A stretch of 64,000 nt of DNA from Gluconacetobacter dulcium. Its GTDB lineage: Bacteria; Pseudomonadota; Alphaproteobacteria; Acetobacterales; Acetobacteraceae. Both the position numbers and the translations under genes were made by a program. Each line of letters starts with the position of its first letter. The stretch's first letter is position 1. Location of the stretch: positions 186,001 to 250,000 of the forward strand of contig NZ_JABEQN010000002.1 in the NCBI RefSeq assembly GCF_014174165.1, in the 5' to 3' direction. The notes under the pieces are model-generated. The model saw only the letters and a program-made list of their open reading frames with translations, did no database searches and was not told where the DNA came from. Of this stretch, positions 49,050 through 57,366 are shown piece after piece.

Positions 49050-50075
49050 ATGGACGATCAAAAACCGTCCGGCACTGACGCGGGCGTTTCCGGCCCAGAC
49101 CGGAACAATGCGATCTTCACCACGGACGAACTGAAGCACGCCTTTTACGACATGGTGCTGATCCGCCGGTTCGAGGAACGCGCCGGCCAATTGTACGGCA
49201 TGGGTCTGATCGGCGGCTTCTGCCATCTGTATATCGGCCAGGAAGCCGTGGTCGTCGGCATCCAGACGGAACTGAAACCGGGCGACAAGCTTATTACCTC
49301 CTACCGCGACCATGGCCAGATGCTGGCCGCCGGGATGGACCCGCGTGGCGTCATGGCCGAGCTGACCGGGCGCGAGGGTGGCTATTCCCGCGGCAAGGGC
49401 GGGTCGATGCACATGTTCTCGCGCGAGAAGAATTTCTATGGCGGGCACGGGATCGTCGGCGCGCAGGTCGCGCTCGGGATCGGGCTGGCCTTCGCGAACA
49501 AATATCGCGGCACCGACGAGGTTGCGGTCGCCTATTTCGGCGAGGGCGCGTCCAACCAGGGCCAGGTCTATGAGAGCTTCAACCTGGCGGCGCTGCACAA
49601 GCTGCCCTGCGTGTTCGTGATCGAGAACAACCATTACGGCATGGGCACCAGCGTCGAGCGGGCCTCGGCCTCGAAGGCGTTGTGGCGCAATGGCGAGCCC
49701 TGGGGGATTCCGGGGCGCAAGGTCGACGGCATGGATGTGGAAGCCGTGCGGCAGGCGGCGCGCGAGGCGGTCGAATATTGTCGTGCCGGCCAGGGGCCGT
49801 TCCTGCTGGAAATGGCCACCTATCGCTATCGCGGCCATTCCATGTCCGACCCGGCGAAATATCGTCCGCGCAGCGAAGTGGACGAGATGCGCAAGAACCA
49901 CGACCCGATCGACCGGGTGCGTCGTGAATTGCTGTCCGTCGGTGTCGATGAGGCGGAACTGAAAGCGATCGAGGACAAGGTGAAGGCAATTGTGGTCGAT
50001 GCGGCCGATTTCGCGCAGAGCAGCCCGGAACCCGATCCGTCGGAACTGTGGACCGACGTGCTGGTGGAGGGCTGA
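49050..50075 (+). CDS. pdhA: Pyruvate dehydrogenase E1 component, alpha subunit
   Basis: A 341-residue thiamine-diphosphate enzyme subunit that decarboxylates pyruvate. The cofactor motif is GEGASNQGQVYESF with the paired asparagines in VIENNHYGMGT; the first motif has Glu where Asp is usual (GDG), a conservative change also known in branched-chain dehydrogenases. YRYRGHSMSDPAKYR is the phosphorylation-loop region. AGGGAG precedes ATG at 49050. It starts the pdhA-pdhB-pdhC-lpd run. Confidence 0.96.
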   Translation: MDDQKPSGTDAGVSGPDRNNAIFTTDELKHAFYDMVLIRRFEERAGQLYGMGLIGGFCHLYIGQEAVVVGIQTELKPGDKLITSYRDHGQMLAAGMDPRGVMAELTGREGGYSRGKGGSMHMFSREKNFYGGHGIVGAQVALGIGLAFANKYRGTDEVAVAYFGEGASNQGQVYESFNLAALHKLPCVFVIENNHYGMGTSVERASASKALWRNGEPWGIPGRKVDGMDVEAVRQAAREAVEYCRAGQGPFLLEMATYRYRGHSMSDPAKYRPRSEVDEMRKNHDPIDRVRRELLSVGVDEAELKAIEDKVKAIVVDAADFAQSSPEPDPSELWTDVLVEG

Positions 50076-50078
50076 ACG

Positions 50079-51425
50079 ATGACCACGCAGATCCTGATGC
50101 CCGCCCTGTCGCCGACCATGACCGAGGGCAAGCTGGCCCGCTGGCTGAAGACGCCCGGCGACCATATCGCCGCCGGTGACGTGATCGCCGAGATCGAGAC
50201 CGACAAGGCGACGATGGAAGTCGAAGCCGTCGATGAAGGAACGCTGGGCGACATCCTGGTGCCGGAAGGCACGGAGCATGTCGCGGTGAATACGCCGATC
50301 GCGAACCTGCAATCGGATGGAGCGGAAGCCGCGCCGGCCACCAAGGCCGCTGCGCCGGCCGCGCCGCAGGCCGCACAACAGGCCGCTGCAACCTCGGCCC
50401 AGGCCGCGCCTGCCGCACCGACGGTCGCGCCCGAAAAGGAATGGGGCGAGACGGTCGAGATCACGGTGCGCGAAGCCCTGCGCGACGCCATGGCCGCCGA
50501 ACTGCGGCGGGATGAGGACGTGTTCCTGATCGGCGAGGAAGTCGCGCAGTACCAGGGGGCCTACAAGGTCTCGCAGGGGCTGCTGGACGAATTCGGCGAG
50601 AAGCGCGTGATCGACACGCCGATCACCGAACATGGCTTTACCGGCATGGCCGTGGGTGCCGCGCTGACGGGGCTGAAGCCCATTGTGGAATTCATGACCA
50701 TGAATTTCGCGATGCAGGCGATCGACCACATCATCAATTCGGCGGCCAAGACGCGCTATATGTCGGGCGGCCAGATTTCCTGCCCGATCGTGTTCCGTGG
50801 CCCGAACGGTGCCGCCGCCCGCGTGGGCGCCCAGCATTCGCAATGCTATGCGAGCTGGTACGGCCATGTGCCGGGCCTGAAGGTGGTGGCACCCTGGTCG
50901 GCGGCCGATGCCAAGGGGCTGCTGCGGGCCGCGATCCGCGATCCGAACCCGGTGATCGTGCTGGAAAACGAGATCCTGTACGGCCAGAAATTCCCATGCC
51001 CGGTCGATGATGATTTCATCCTGCCGATCGGCCGCGCCAAGATCGAGCGGGAGGGGACGGATGTGACCATCGTCGCCTTCTCGATCATGGTCGGCACGGC
51101 GCTGGAAGCCGCCGCGATTCTGGCCGAGCAGGGGATTTCGGCCGAAGTGATCAATCTGCGGACCATCCGCCCGCTGGATACCGAGACGATCGTCGCCAGC
51201 GTGAAGAAGACCAACCGCCTGGTCTGCGTCGAGGAAGGTTGGCCCTTTGCCGGGATCGGCGCGGAAGTGGCGATGCAGGTCATCGAACATGCGTTCGATT
51301 ATCTCGATGCGCCGCCTGCGCGGGTCGCCGGGGCCGATGTGCCGATGCCCTTCGCCGCCAATCTGGAAAAGCTGGCCCTCCCGAACCCGACCTGGGTGGT
51401 GGATGCGGTCCGCAAGCTGGTCTGA
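50079..51425 (+). CDS. pdhB: Pyruvate dehydrogenase E1 beta subunit with N-terminal lipoyl domain
   Basis: A 448-residue protein. Residues 1-77 form a lipoyl domain with lipoylated lysine in [13 protein letters not shown] Pro/Ala-rich linker (80-120) follows, then the E1-beta catalytic domain from about 125 ([47 protein letters not shown]). A lipoyl domain on E1-beta is known in several alphaproteobacteria. It starts three bases after pdhA. Its lipoyl-domain DNA shares a 62-bp identical tract with pdhC. Confidence 0.96.
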   Translation: MTTQILMPALSPTMTEGKLARWLKTPGDHIAAGDVIAEIETDKATMEVEAVDEGTLGDILVPEGTEHVAVNTPIANLQSDGAEAAPATKAAAPAAPQAAQQAAATSAQAAPAAPTVAPEKEWGETVEITVREALRDAMAAELRRDEDVFLIGEEVAQYQGAYKVSQGLLDEFGEKRVIDTPITEHGFTGMAVGAALTGLKPIVEFMTMNFAMQAIDHIINSAAKTRYMSGGQISCPIVFRGPNGAAARVGAQHSQCYASWYGHVPGLKVVAPWSAADAKGLLRAAIRDPNPVIVLENEILYGQKFPCPVDDDFILPIGRAKIEREGTDVTIVAFSIMVGTALEAAAILAEQGISAEVINLRTIRPLDTETIVASVKKTNRLVCVEEGWPFAGIGAEVAMQVIEHAFDYLDAPPARVAGADVPMPFAANLEKLALPNPTWVVDAVRKLV

Positions 51426-51437
51426 GGAACGCGCGCC

Positions 51438-52712
51438 ATGTCCGTGAATATCCTGATGCCGGCTTTGTCGCCGACCATGACCGAAGGCAAGCTGGCCCGC
51501 TGGCTGAAGAAGGAAGGCGAGGCTATCGCCTCCGGCGACGTGATCGCCGAGATCGAGACCGACAAGGCGACGATGGAAGTCGAAGCCGTCGATGAAGGGA
51601 CGCTGGGGCGTATCCTGGTCGAGGCCGGGACCGAAGGCGTGAAGGTGAATGCGCCGATCGCCATTCTGGTGGCGGACGGTGAGGCGGTGCCGGATGCGGC
51701 GCCGACCGCAGGGGCACCGGAAGCGGCTCCTGCCGCCCAGGCTGCGACGCCGGCCGTGGCATCGGCTCCGCCGGCAGCCGCACCGGCTCCGGCCCCGGCC
51801 CCGGTCGGTGAGGCCGCGCCCAAGGCGGGACGGGTCTTTGCTTCACCGCTTGCTCGACGTATCGCGGCCCAGAAGGGTGTCGATCTGGGTGCGGTGAAGG
51901 GCAGTGGCCCGAATGGCCGCATCGTGCGCCGCGATGTCGAGGCGGCCCTGGCCGCGCCGGTTGCGGCGCCGGTCGCTCCCAAGGCCGCGCCGCAGCCCAC
52001 GCCGACGATCGACGTGCCGCATACGGCGGTGCCGAACTCGTCGGTGCGCAAGGTCATCGCCCGCCGGCTGACCGAGGCGAAATCGACCATTCCGCATTTC
52101 TACGTCGCCATGGACGTGGAACTGGATGCGCTGCTGGCCCTGCGCGCGCAGCTCAATGCGTCCTCGCCGGCCGAAGGGCCGGGGGCGTTCAAGCTGTCGG
52201 TCAACGACCTGCTGATCAAGGCCGTCGCCGTTACGCTGCGGCGGGTGCCGAAGGTCAATGCGTCCTACACCGAGGATGCGACCATCCTGTATGACGATGT
52301 CGATGTCTCGGTCGCGGTGTCGGTGCCCGACGGGCTGATCACGCCGATCATCCGCAATGCCGACCGCAAGTCGCTGAGCCAGATCAGCAACGAGGCGAAG
52401 GAGTTGATCGCCCGCGCCCGCGCCGGCAAGCTGAAGCCGCAGGAATTCCAGGGCGGTTCGTTCTCGATCTCGAACATGGGCATGTATGGGGTCAAGGAAT
52501 TCTCGGCCATCATCAATCCGCCGCAAGCCGCCATCCTGGCCATCGCGGCGGGCGAGAAGCGGGCGGTGGTGAAGGGCGATGCGCTCGCGATCGCCACCGT
52601 CATGACGGTGACGCTGTCGGTCGATCATCGCGTGGTCGATGGCGCGCTGGCGGCGGAATGGGTCGCTGCCTTCCGCTCGATGGTCGAATCGCCGCTCAGC
52701 CTCGTCGTCTGA
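51438..52712 (+). CDS. pdhC: Dihydrolipoyllysine acetyltransferase (E2)
   Basis: A 424-residue E2. Lipoyl domain at 1-77 ([12 protein letters not shown]), Pro/Ala linker, a peripheral-subunit-binding domain near 134-172 (FASPLARRIAAQKGVDL), and a catalytic core ending in DHRVVDGALAAEW, where His and Asp act in acetyl transfer. One lipoyl domain only, with the second provided by PdhB. It follows pdhB by 12 bases, with GAGGAA before ATG. Confidence 0.96.
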   Translation: MSVNILMPALSPTMTEGKLARWLKKEGEAIASGDVIAEIETDKATMEVEAVDEGTLGRILVEAGTEGVKVNAPIAILVADGEAVPDAAPTAGAPEAAPAAQAATPAVASAPPAAAPAPAPAPVGEAAPKAGRVFASPLARRIAAQKGVDLGAVKGSGPNGRIVRRDVEAALAAPVAAPVAPKAAPQPTPTIDVPHTAVPNSSVRKVIARRLTEAKSTIPHFYVAMDVELDALLALRAQLNASSPAEGPGAFKLSVNDLLIKAVAVTLRRVPKVNASYTEDATILYDDVDVSVAVSVPDGLITPIIRNADRKSLSQISNEAKELIARARAGKLKPQEFQGGSFSISNMGMYGVKEFSAIINPPQAAILAIAAGEKRAVVKGDALAIATVMTVTLSVDHRVVDGALAAEWVAAFRSMVESPLSLVV

Positions 52713-52718
52713 ACCGCC

Positions 52719-52741
52719 GTGGCCCGGTTCGTCCGGGCCAC
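52719..52741 (+). terminator. Hairpin between pdhC and lpd
   Basis: GTGGCCCGG (52719-52727) and CCGGGCCAC (52733-52741) pair perfectly around TTCGT. Only CTTTTC follows, so it may be an attenuator or an RNA-processing or stabilising element within the operon. Confidence 0.45.
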
Positions 52742-52783
52742 GGGCTTTTCTGCACCGGCATCCTGCTCCGGGAACGTACATCC

Positions 52784-54193
52784 ATGAACAAGACAGAATT
52801 CGATCTCGTCGTCGTCGGCGGCGGTCCCGGCGGGTATGTCGCCGCGATTCGCGCCGCCCAGCTTGGGCTCAAGGCCGCCGTGGTCGAGGCCAATCATCTG
52901 GGCGGTATCTGCCTCAACTGGGGCTGCATCCCGACCAAGGCCCTGCTGCGGGCCTCCGAGATCAATCACCTGCTGCACCATCTGGGCGAATTCGGCTTCG
53001 CGGCCGACAATGTGCGGTTCGACCTGCAAAAGGTGGTCAAGCGCTCGCGCCAGGTGGCCGGCCAGCTTTCCTCCGGCGTCGGGCATCTGCTGAAGAAGAA
53101 CAAGGTCACGGTCTTCGACGGGTTCGGGGCGCTGGCGGGCAAGGATGGCAGCCGCCGCCTGCTGTCCGTGACCAAGGACGGCAAGCCGGTGGCGATGCTG
53201 AGTGCGCAGAACATCATCCTGGCGACCGGCGCGCGTGCCCGCGTGCTGCCGGGGCTGGAGCCTGACGGCAAGCTGATCTGGTCCTATCGCGAGGCGATGG
53301 TGCCGACCGAAATGCCCAAATCGCTGCTGGTGATCGGCTCGGGCGCGATCGGTATCGAGTTTGCCTCGTTCTATCGCAACATGGGGGCCGAGGTGACGGT
53401 CGTCGAAGTGCTGGACCGCATCCTGCCGGTCGAGGACGAGGAAATCAGCGCGCTGGCGCACAAGGCGTTCGTCAAGCAGGGCATGACCATCCTGACGGGC
53501 GCCAAGATCGGCCCGATCACCAAGGGTGCCGATAATGTGAGCCTGTCGGTCGAAGCCGGCGGCAAGACGCACGCCCTGACCGTGGACCGTGTGATTTCGG
53601 CCGTGGGCATTGTGGGGAATGTCGAGAATCTCGGCCTGGAAGGCACCGCCGTCACCGTTGAGCGGACGCATGTGAAGGTCGATGCGACATGCTTTACCGG
53701 CGAGCCGGGCATCTATGCCATCGGCGATCTGGCCGGGCCGCCATGGCTGGCGCACAAGGCGAGCCATGAGGGCGTGATGTGCGTGGAGGCGATCGCCGGG
53801 CGGCATGTCCACCCGATCGACCCGCTGAACATCCCCGGCTGCACCTATTGCCGGCCGCAGATCGCCTCGGTCGGCCTGACCGAGGCCCGCGCCAAGGAGG
53901 CCGGGCACAAGGTGCGCGTCGGCCGCTTCCCGTTCATCGGCAATGGCAAGGCGATTGCGATGGGCGAGCCCGAGGGGCTGGTCAAGACGGTGTTCGACGC
54001 CGAAACCGGCGAGTTGCTGGGCGCGCACATGATCGGTGCCGAGGTGACGGAAATGATCCAGGGCTACGTCATCGCCCGCACGTCGGAGTTGACCGACGCG
54101 GAACTGAAGGAAACGGTCTTTCCGCATCCCACCATCTCGGAAGCGATGCATGAGGCGGTGCTGGCGGCCTATGACGGGGCGCTGCACATCTGA
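52784..54193 (+). CDS. lpdA: Dihydrolipoamide dehydrogenase (E3)
   Basis: A 469-residue FAD enzyme that reoxidises lipoyl groups. It has the FAD motif VVVGGGPGGYVAAIRAAQLG, the redox disulfide in GGICLNWGCIPTKAL, the NAD motif VIGSGAIGIEFASFY and the His-Glu pair in FPHPTISEAMHE. It is at the end of the pdh operon, 71 bases after pdhC. The start was chosen by family length. Confidence 0.96.
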   Translation: MNKTEFDLVVVGGGPGGYVAAIRAAQLGLKAAVVEANHLGGICLNWGCIPTKALLRASEINHLLHHLGEFGFAADNVRFDLQKVVKRSRQVAGQLSSGVGHLLKKNKVTVFDGFGALAGKDGSRRLLSVTKDGKPVAMLSAQNIILATGARARVLPGLEPDGKLIWSYREAMVPTEMPKSLLVIGSGAIGIEFASFYRNMGAEVTVVEVLDRILPVEDEEISALAHKAFVKQGMTILTGAKIGPITKGADNVSLSVEAGGKTHALTVDRVISAVGIVGNVENLGLEGTAVTVERTHVKVDATCFTGEPGIYAIGDLAGPPWLAHKASHEGVMCVEAIAGRHVHPIDPLNIPGCTYCRPQIASVGLTEARAKEAGHKVRVGRFPFIGNGKAIAMGEPEGLVKTVFDAETGELLGAHMIGAEVTEMIQGYVIARTSELTDAELKETVFPHPTISEAMHEAVLAAYDGALHI

Positions 54194-54212
54194 ATGGAGA
54201 CTGAATGGAGAC
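54191..54212 (+). repeat. 11-bp tandem duplication at the lpd stop codon
   Basis: TGAATGGAGAC occurs twice in tandem (54191-54201 and 54202-54212). The first TGA is the lpd stop, so the duplication gives two stops in tandem but not in the same frame. Confidence 0.8.
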
Positions 54213-54331
54213 GCCGGGAGGCTGCTCCTGAGCTTTTGATCGCCGGCGCGCGGGGAGGGGGGATGTTTGCTTGACGCGCCCCCCGCGACGTTCCACTTCT
54301 GGCTGTCTGTCTGCTTTATGGGTTCTGCCTT

Positions 54332-55321
54332 ATGTCCACGCGCGTGGTGATCGACCATAGAAAAGGCGGTGCGCTGCTCCGTCATCCCGAGAAGGCGCAT
54401 CGGCCGGACAACCCCATCGCCCGCAAGCCGGACTGGATCCGCGTCAAGGCGCCCAATCACCCGGTGTACCACGAGACCCGCGCCCTGATGCGCGAGCAGA
54501 AGCTGGTGACGGTGTGCGAGGAAGCGGCGTGCCCGAATATCGGCGAATGCTGGTCGCAGCGCCACGCCACCATGATGATCATGGGCGAGATCTGCACCCG
54601 CGCCTGCGCCTTCTGCAACGTCACCACCGGGATGCCCAACCCGCTGGATGACGGCGAGCCCGAGCGTGTGGGCGAGGCCGTGGCCAAGCTGGGCCTGCGC
54701 CATGTCGTCATCACCTCGGTCGATCGCGACGATCTGCCCGATGGGGGCGCCGCGCATTTCGCCCGTGTGATCGGGGCGGTGCGCGCGGCGTCGCCCACCA
54801 CCACCATCGAGATCCTGACCCCGGATTTCCTGCGCAAGCCGGCGTCGCTGGAAGTGGTCGTGGCGGCGCGTCCGGATGTGTTCAACCATAATCTGGAAAC
54901 CGTGCCGCGGCTGTACACCTCCATTCGCCCCGGTGCGCGCTATTATCAGTCACTGCGGCTGCTGGATGACGTGAAGCGCCATGATCCGTCGATCTTCACC
55001 AAATCGGGCCTGATGGTCGGGCTGGGCGAGGAACGGCCCGAGATCTTGCAGGTGATGGACGATCTGCGGGTGGCGGATGTCGATTTCATCACGCTGGGCC
55101 AATATCTTCAGCCGACGGTGAAGCATGCGCCGGTCAGGCATTTCGTCACGCCGGACGAATTCGCCGATTATGCCGCGATGGCGCGGGCCAAGGGGTTCCT
55201 GCAAGTGAGCGCCTCGCCGCTGACCCGCTCCTCCTACCATGCCGATTCCGACTTCGCCGAACTGCGCGCGGCGCGCGAGGCGAAGCTGGCGGCGGTGCGC
55301 GGCGGGGCGGAGAGCGTCTGA
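54332..55321 (+). CDS. lipA: Lipoyl synthase
   Basis: A 329-residue radical SAM enzyme that adds sulfur to protein-bound octanoyl groups. The auxiliary cluster uses [12 protein letters not shown] and the SAM cluster [19 protein letters not shown] and [11 protein letters not shown] are family hallmarks. It acts after LipB on the lipoyl domains of the nearby PdhB and PdhC. The stop overlaps the next start (TGATG). Confidence 0.97.
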   Translation: MSTRVVIDHRKGGALLRHPEKAHRPDNPIARKPDWIRVKAPNHPVYHETRALMREQKLVTVCEEAACPNIGECWSQRHATMMIMGEICTRACAFCNVTTGMPNPLDDGEPERVGEAVAKLGLRHVVITSVDRDDLPDGGAAHFARVIGAVRAASPTTTIEILTPDFLRKPASLEVVVAARPDVFNHNLETVPRLYTSIRPGARYYQSLRLLDDVKRHDPSIFTKSGLMVGLGEERPEILQVMDDLRVADVDFITLGQYLQPTVKHAPVRHFVTPDEFADYAAMARAKGFLQVSASPLTRSSYHADSDFAELRAAREAKLAAVRGGAESV

Positions 55322-55818
55322 TGCCGACGCATGCGGAACGTCGCCTGATTGCCTATGCGCCGGAGCAGTTGTTCGACCTCGTGGCCGATATCGGCAAATA
55401 TCCGCAATTCCTGCCCTGGTGCGCCGCCGCCCGCGTGCGCACCCGCACCGAGACCGAACTGGTGGCCGACCTGACCATCGGCTTCGGCCCCTTCCGCGAG
55501 ACGTTTACCAGCCGCGTGGACCTTGAACATCCGACGCGCATCCGCGTGCGTTATGAAAGAGGGCCGTTCCGTTACCTGAACAATGTCTGGACCTTTACGC
55601 CGGACCCACGGGGCTGCCTGGTCGATTTCTTCGTCGATTTCGAATTCCGCTCGCGCCTGTTGCAGGCCGCGATCGGGGTGGTGTTCAACGAGGCCGTGCG
55701 CCTGATGGTCTCGGCCTTCATCCGGCGGGCGCGCGATATCTACGGGCCGCCGCCCGCGACCGACAAGACATTGGCGCAGCCCACGACTGCGCAGCCGGCC
55801 GGAACCGGAGGCGCCTGA
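55321..55818 (+). CDS. Coq10/RatA family (START-like) protein
   Basis: A 165-residue START-domain protein that begins THAERRLIAYAPEQLFDLVA and has WCAAARVRTRTETELVADL, in line with ubiquinone-binding Coq10 and E. coli RatA. RatA was described as a toxin, but in this context, after lipA, the ubiquinone-related role is more likely. It is one base overlapped with lipA. The tail beyond residue 145 is Pro/Ala/Thr-rich. Confidence 0.85.
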   Translation: MPTHAERRLIAYAPEQLFDLVADIGKYPQFLPWCAAARVRTRTETELVADLTIGFGPFRETFTSRVDLEHPTRIRVRYERGPFRYLNNVWTFTPDPRGCLVDFFVDFEFRSRLLQAAIGVVFNEAVRLMVSAFIRRARDIYGPPPATDKTLAQPTTAQPAGTGGA

Positions 55819-55919
55819 GGGACGTTGGCATTGGCGCAAGGTGGCATGATGGCCCAGGGCCGTCATGACGCCGCGTGCCCGCATGTGGGCGCGTCCCAGC
55901 CTTTGGAGGAACGATCGTG

Positions 55920-56291
55920 ATGAAATTGTCTTTCGGTCCGATGATTGTCGCCGCTTCCCTGGTTGTCGGTACGCCGGTCCTCGCGGAGCCTCACCACCGC
56001 CATCATCACCATAAGGATCATCAGGAATCGGCCACGGGCTCGTCCACGACCGATGATCTGAACGCCAAGAGCCTCGCCACCGCCCGTGCCGGCAACCCGC
56101 CGCCGCCCGAGGCGGCGATCCCGCCCGGTGCCGTTCCGCCCGGTGCCGTTCCGTCCGGTGCCGTTCCTCCGGGCACCGCGCCCATGATGTCGATGCCCAC
56201 CGAGCCCACCGCAACCGTTCCCGCGGGAACCGGCACGATCTCGCCGCCCACCCCTGCGGCACCCACGATGCCGGAGCGTTCGCCGCAATAA
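55920..56291 (+). CDS. Exported His- and Pro-rich protein
   Basis: A 123-residue protein with a signal peptide (SFGPMIVAASLVVGTPVLA, cleavage near residue 22). The mature N-terminus is EPHHRHHHHKDH, a likely metal-binding cluster, and residues 67-86 are four five-residue repeats of the type PPGAV. No domain is recognised. GGAGGA lies upstream of ATG 55920; GTG at 55917 is as well placed. It could be a periplasmic metal or acid-stress protein, which is a guess. A strong hairpin follows. Confidence 0.6.
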   Translation: MKLSFGPMIVAASLVVGTPVLAEPHHRHHHHKDHQESATGSSTTDDLNAKSLATARAGNPPPPEAAIPPGAVPPGAVPSGAVPPGTAPMMSMPTEPTATVPAGTGTISPPTPAAPTMPERSPQ

Positions 56292-56321
56292 ATCCGGAGC
56301 AAGTCCGGCCATCCGGACAGG

Positions 56322-56356
56322 CGTTCCGGCCCGGCCATGAAGGCCGGGCCGGAACG
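56322..56356 (+). terminator. Hairpin between the His/Pro-rich gene and cinA
   Basis: CGTTCCGGCCCGGCC (56322-56336) and GGCCGGGCCGGAACG (56342-56356) make a perfect 15-bp stem with loop ATGAA, followed by GCTTTC. It lies between convergent genes and should stop plus-strand transcripts. Confidence 0.7.
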
Positions 56357-56360
56357 GCTT

Positions 56361-56867
56361 TCATGTGGCGTCCGTCAGTTCTGCCAGCAGGTCCAGCGCC
56401 TGTCGGGCGGCCTGTCGGCGGATGGTTTCCCGATCGCCGGTAAAGTGGCGGGAGACGGTGCTGCCTTCGCCGTCGCGGCGAATGGCCCCGAACCAGACCA
56501 GACCGACCGGTTTTTCCGCCGAACCGCCGCCGGGGCCGGCAATGCCGGTAATGGAGACCGCGAGATCGGCATCCGGTGCGTGAGCCAGCGCCCCCCGCGC
56601 CATGGAGGCCGCGACTTCGGCGCTGACCGCCCCATGGCGGGCCAGCAGTGCCGGCGGGACGCCAAGCAGCGCGGTTTTCATCGCGTTCGAATAGGTGACG
56701 AATCCGCCTTCGACCGTCTCGGATGATCCGGCGTGATGGGTCAGTGCGGCGGCGACCAGTCCGCCGGTGCAGCTTTCAGCGGTGACGGCCCGCACGCCGG
56801 CGCGGCGCATCCGGTCCAGCACATCCGCCGCCTGGGCCAAGACTGTTTCGTTCAACATGGACATCAT
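56361..56867 (-). CDS. CinA C-terminal-domain protein (nicotinamide-nucleotide amidase PncC type)
   Basis: A 168-residue protein with only the CinA amidase domain: VTAESCTGGLVAAALT, SNAMKTALLGV, and SITGIAGPGGG near the middle, all conserved. The domain hydrolyses nicotinamide mononucleotide to nicotinic acid mononucleotide. The N-terminal molybdopterin-like domain of longer CinA proteins is missing, which is common. The start at 56867 has GAGG upstream. It is just downstream of pgpA. Confidence 0.88.
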   Translation of the reverse strand: MMSMLNETVLAQAADVLDRMRRAGVRAVTAESCTGGLVAAALTHHAGSSETVEGGFVTYSNAMKTALLGVPPALLARHGAVSAEVAASMARGALAHAPDADLAVSITGIAGPGGGSAEKPVGLVWFGAIRRDGEGSTVSRHFTGDRETIRRQAARQALDLLAELTDAT

Positions 56868-56886
56868 GAGGCACCTCACGAGGTTT

Positions 56887-57366
56887 TCAGGCCATGACGA
56901 TCAGCATCCGCGCGGTTGCAAGAAGCAGGGCCGCGATGATGCCGGCCACGATATCGTCGCCCATGATGCCGATCGCGTCATGCCGCCGGTCGAACCAGCC
57001 GACGGGACCGGGCTTGGTGATGTCGAACAGCCTGAACAGCGCGAAAGCGAGCACCAGCCAGAGGATATCGAGCCGGTCGAGCCATAGCGGGTCCACCGGC
57101 ATGGGACCGAACGTCAGCGGAAACATCGCGATCCACATACCCGCGACTTCGTCGATCACGATCCACTGATGATCCTCGCCGTCGCTGACCCGCGCCGTCG
57201 CCACATAGCCGATCGCACAGCAGAGCAGGATCGCCACGCCCATGACGACAGGGTGGGGCAGGAACAGCAAGCCGAAGACGAGCGCCGCCAGGGAACCGAC
57301 CGTCCCCGGTGCGAAGGGCGAAAAGCCGCAGCCGCCGAAACTGGCGACAAGGCGGGCAGGGGTCAT
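56887..57366 (-). CDS. pgpA: Phosphatidylglycerophosphatase A
   Basis: A 159-residue membrane enzyme that makes phosphatidylglycerol from its phosphate. It has FGGCGFSPFAPGTVGSLAAL, the metal ligand region IVIDEVAGMWIAM, and FDITKPGPVGWFDRRHDAIGIMGDD, followed by DIVAG, all family hallmarks. It has several hydrophobic segments. ATG overlaps the upstream transglycosylase stop by four bases (ATGA). Confidence 0.94.
   Translation of the reverse strand: MTPARLVASFGGCGFSPFAPGTVGSLAALVFGLLFLPHPVVMGVAILLCCAIGYVATARVSDGEDHQWIVIDEVAGMWIAMFPLTFGPMPVDPLWLDRLDILWLVLAFALFRLFDITKPGPVGWFDRRHDAIGIMGDDIVAGIIAALLLATARMLIVMA

Noticed and set aside
49530-49640. Defective thiamine-diphosphate motif in PdhA (GEG in place of GDG)
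   Set aside because: Glu in this place occurs in functional branched-chain dehydrogenase E1 subunits, and the rest of the motif is intact.
48741-51290. An 849-codon minus-strand open frame opposite pdhA and pdhB
   Set aside because: The protein is His/Gly/Arg-biased, the typical look of an antisense frame in GC-rich DNA. pdhA and pdhB on the other strand are certain.
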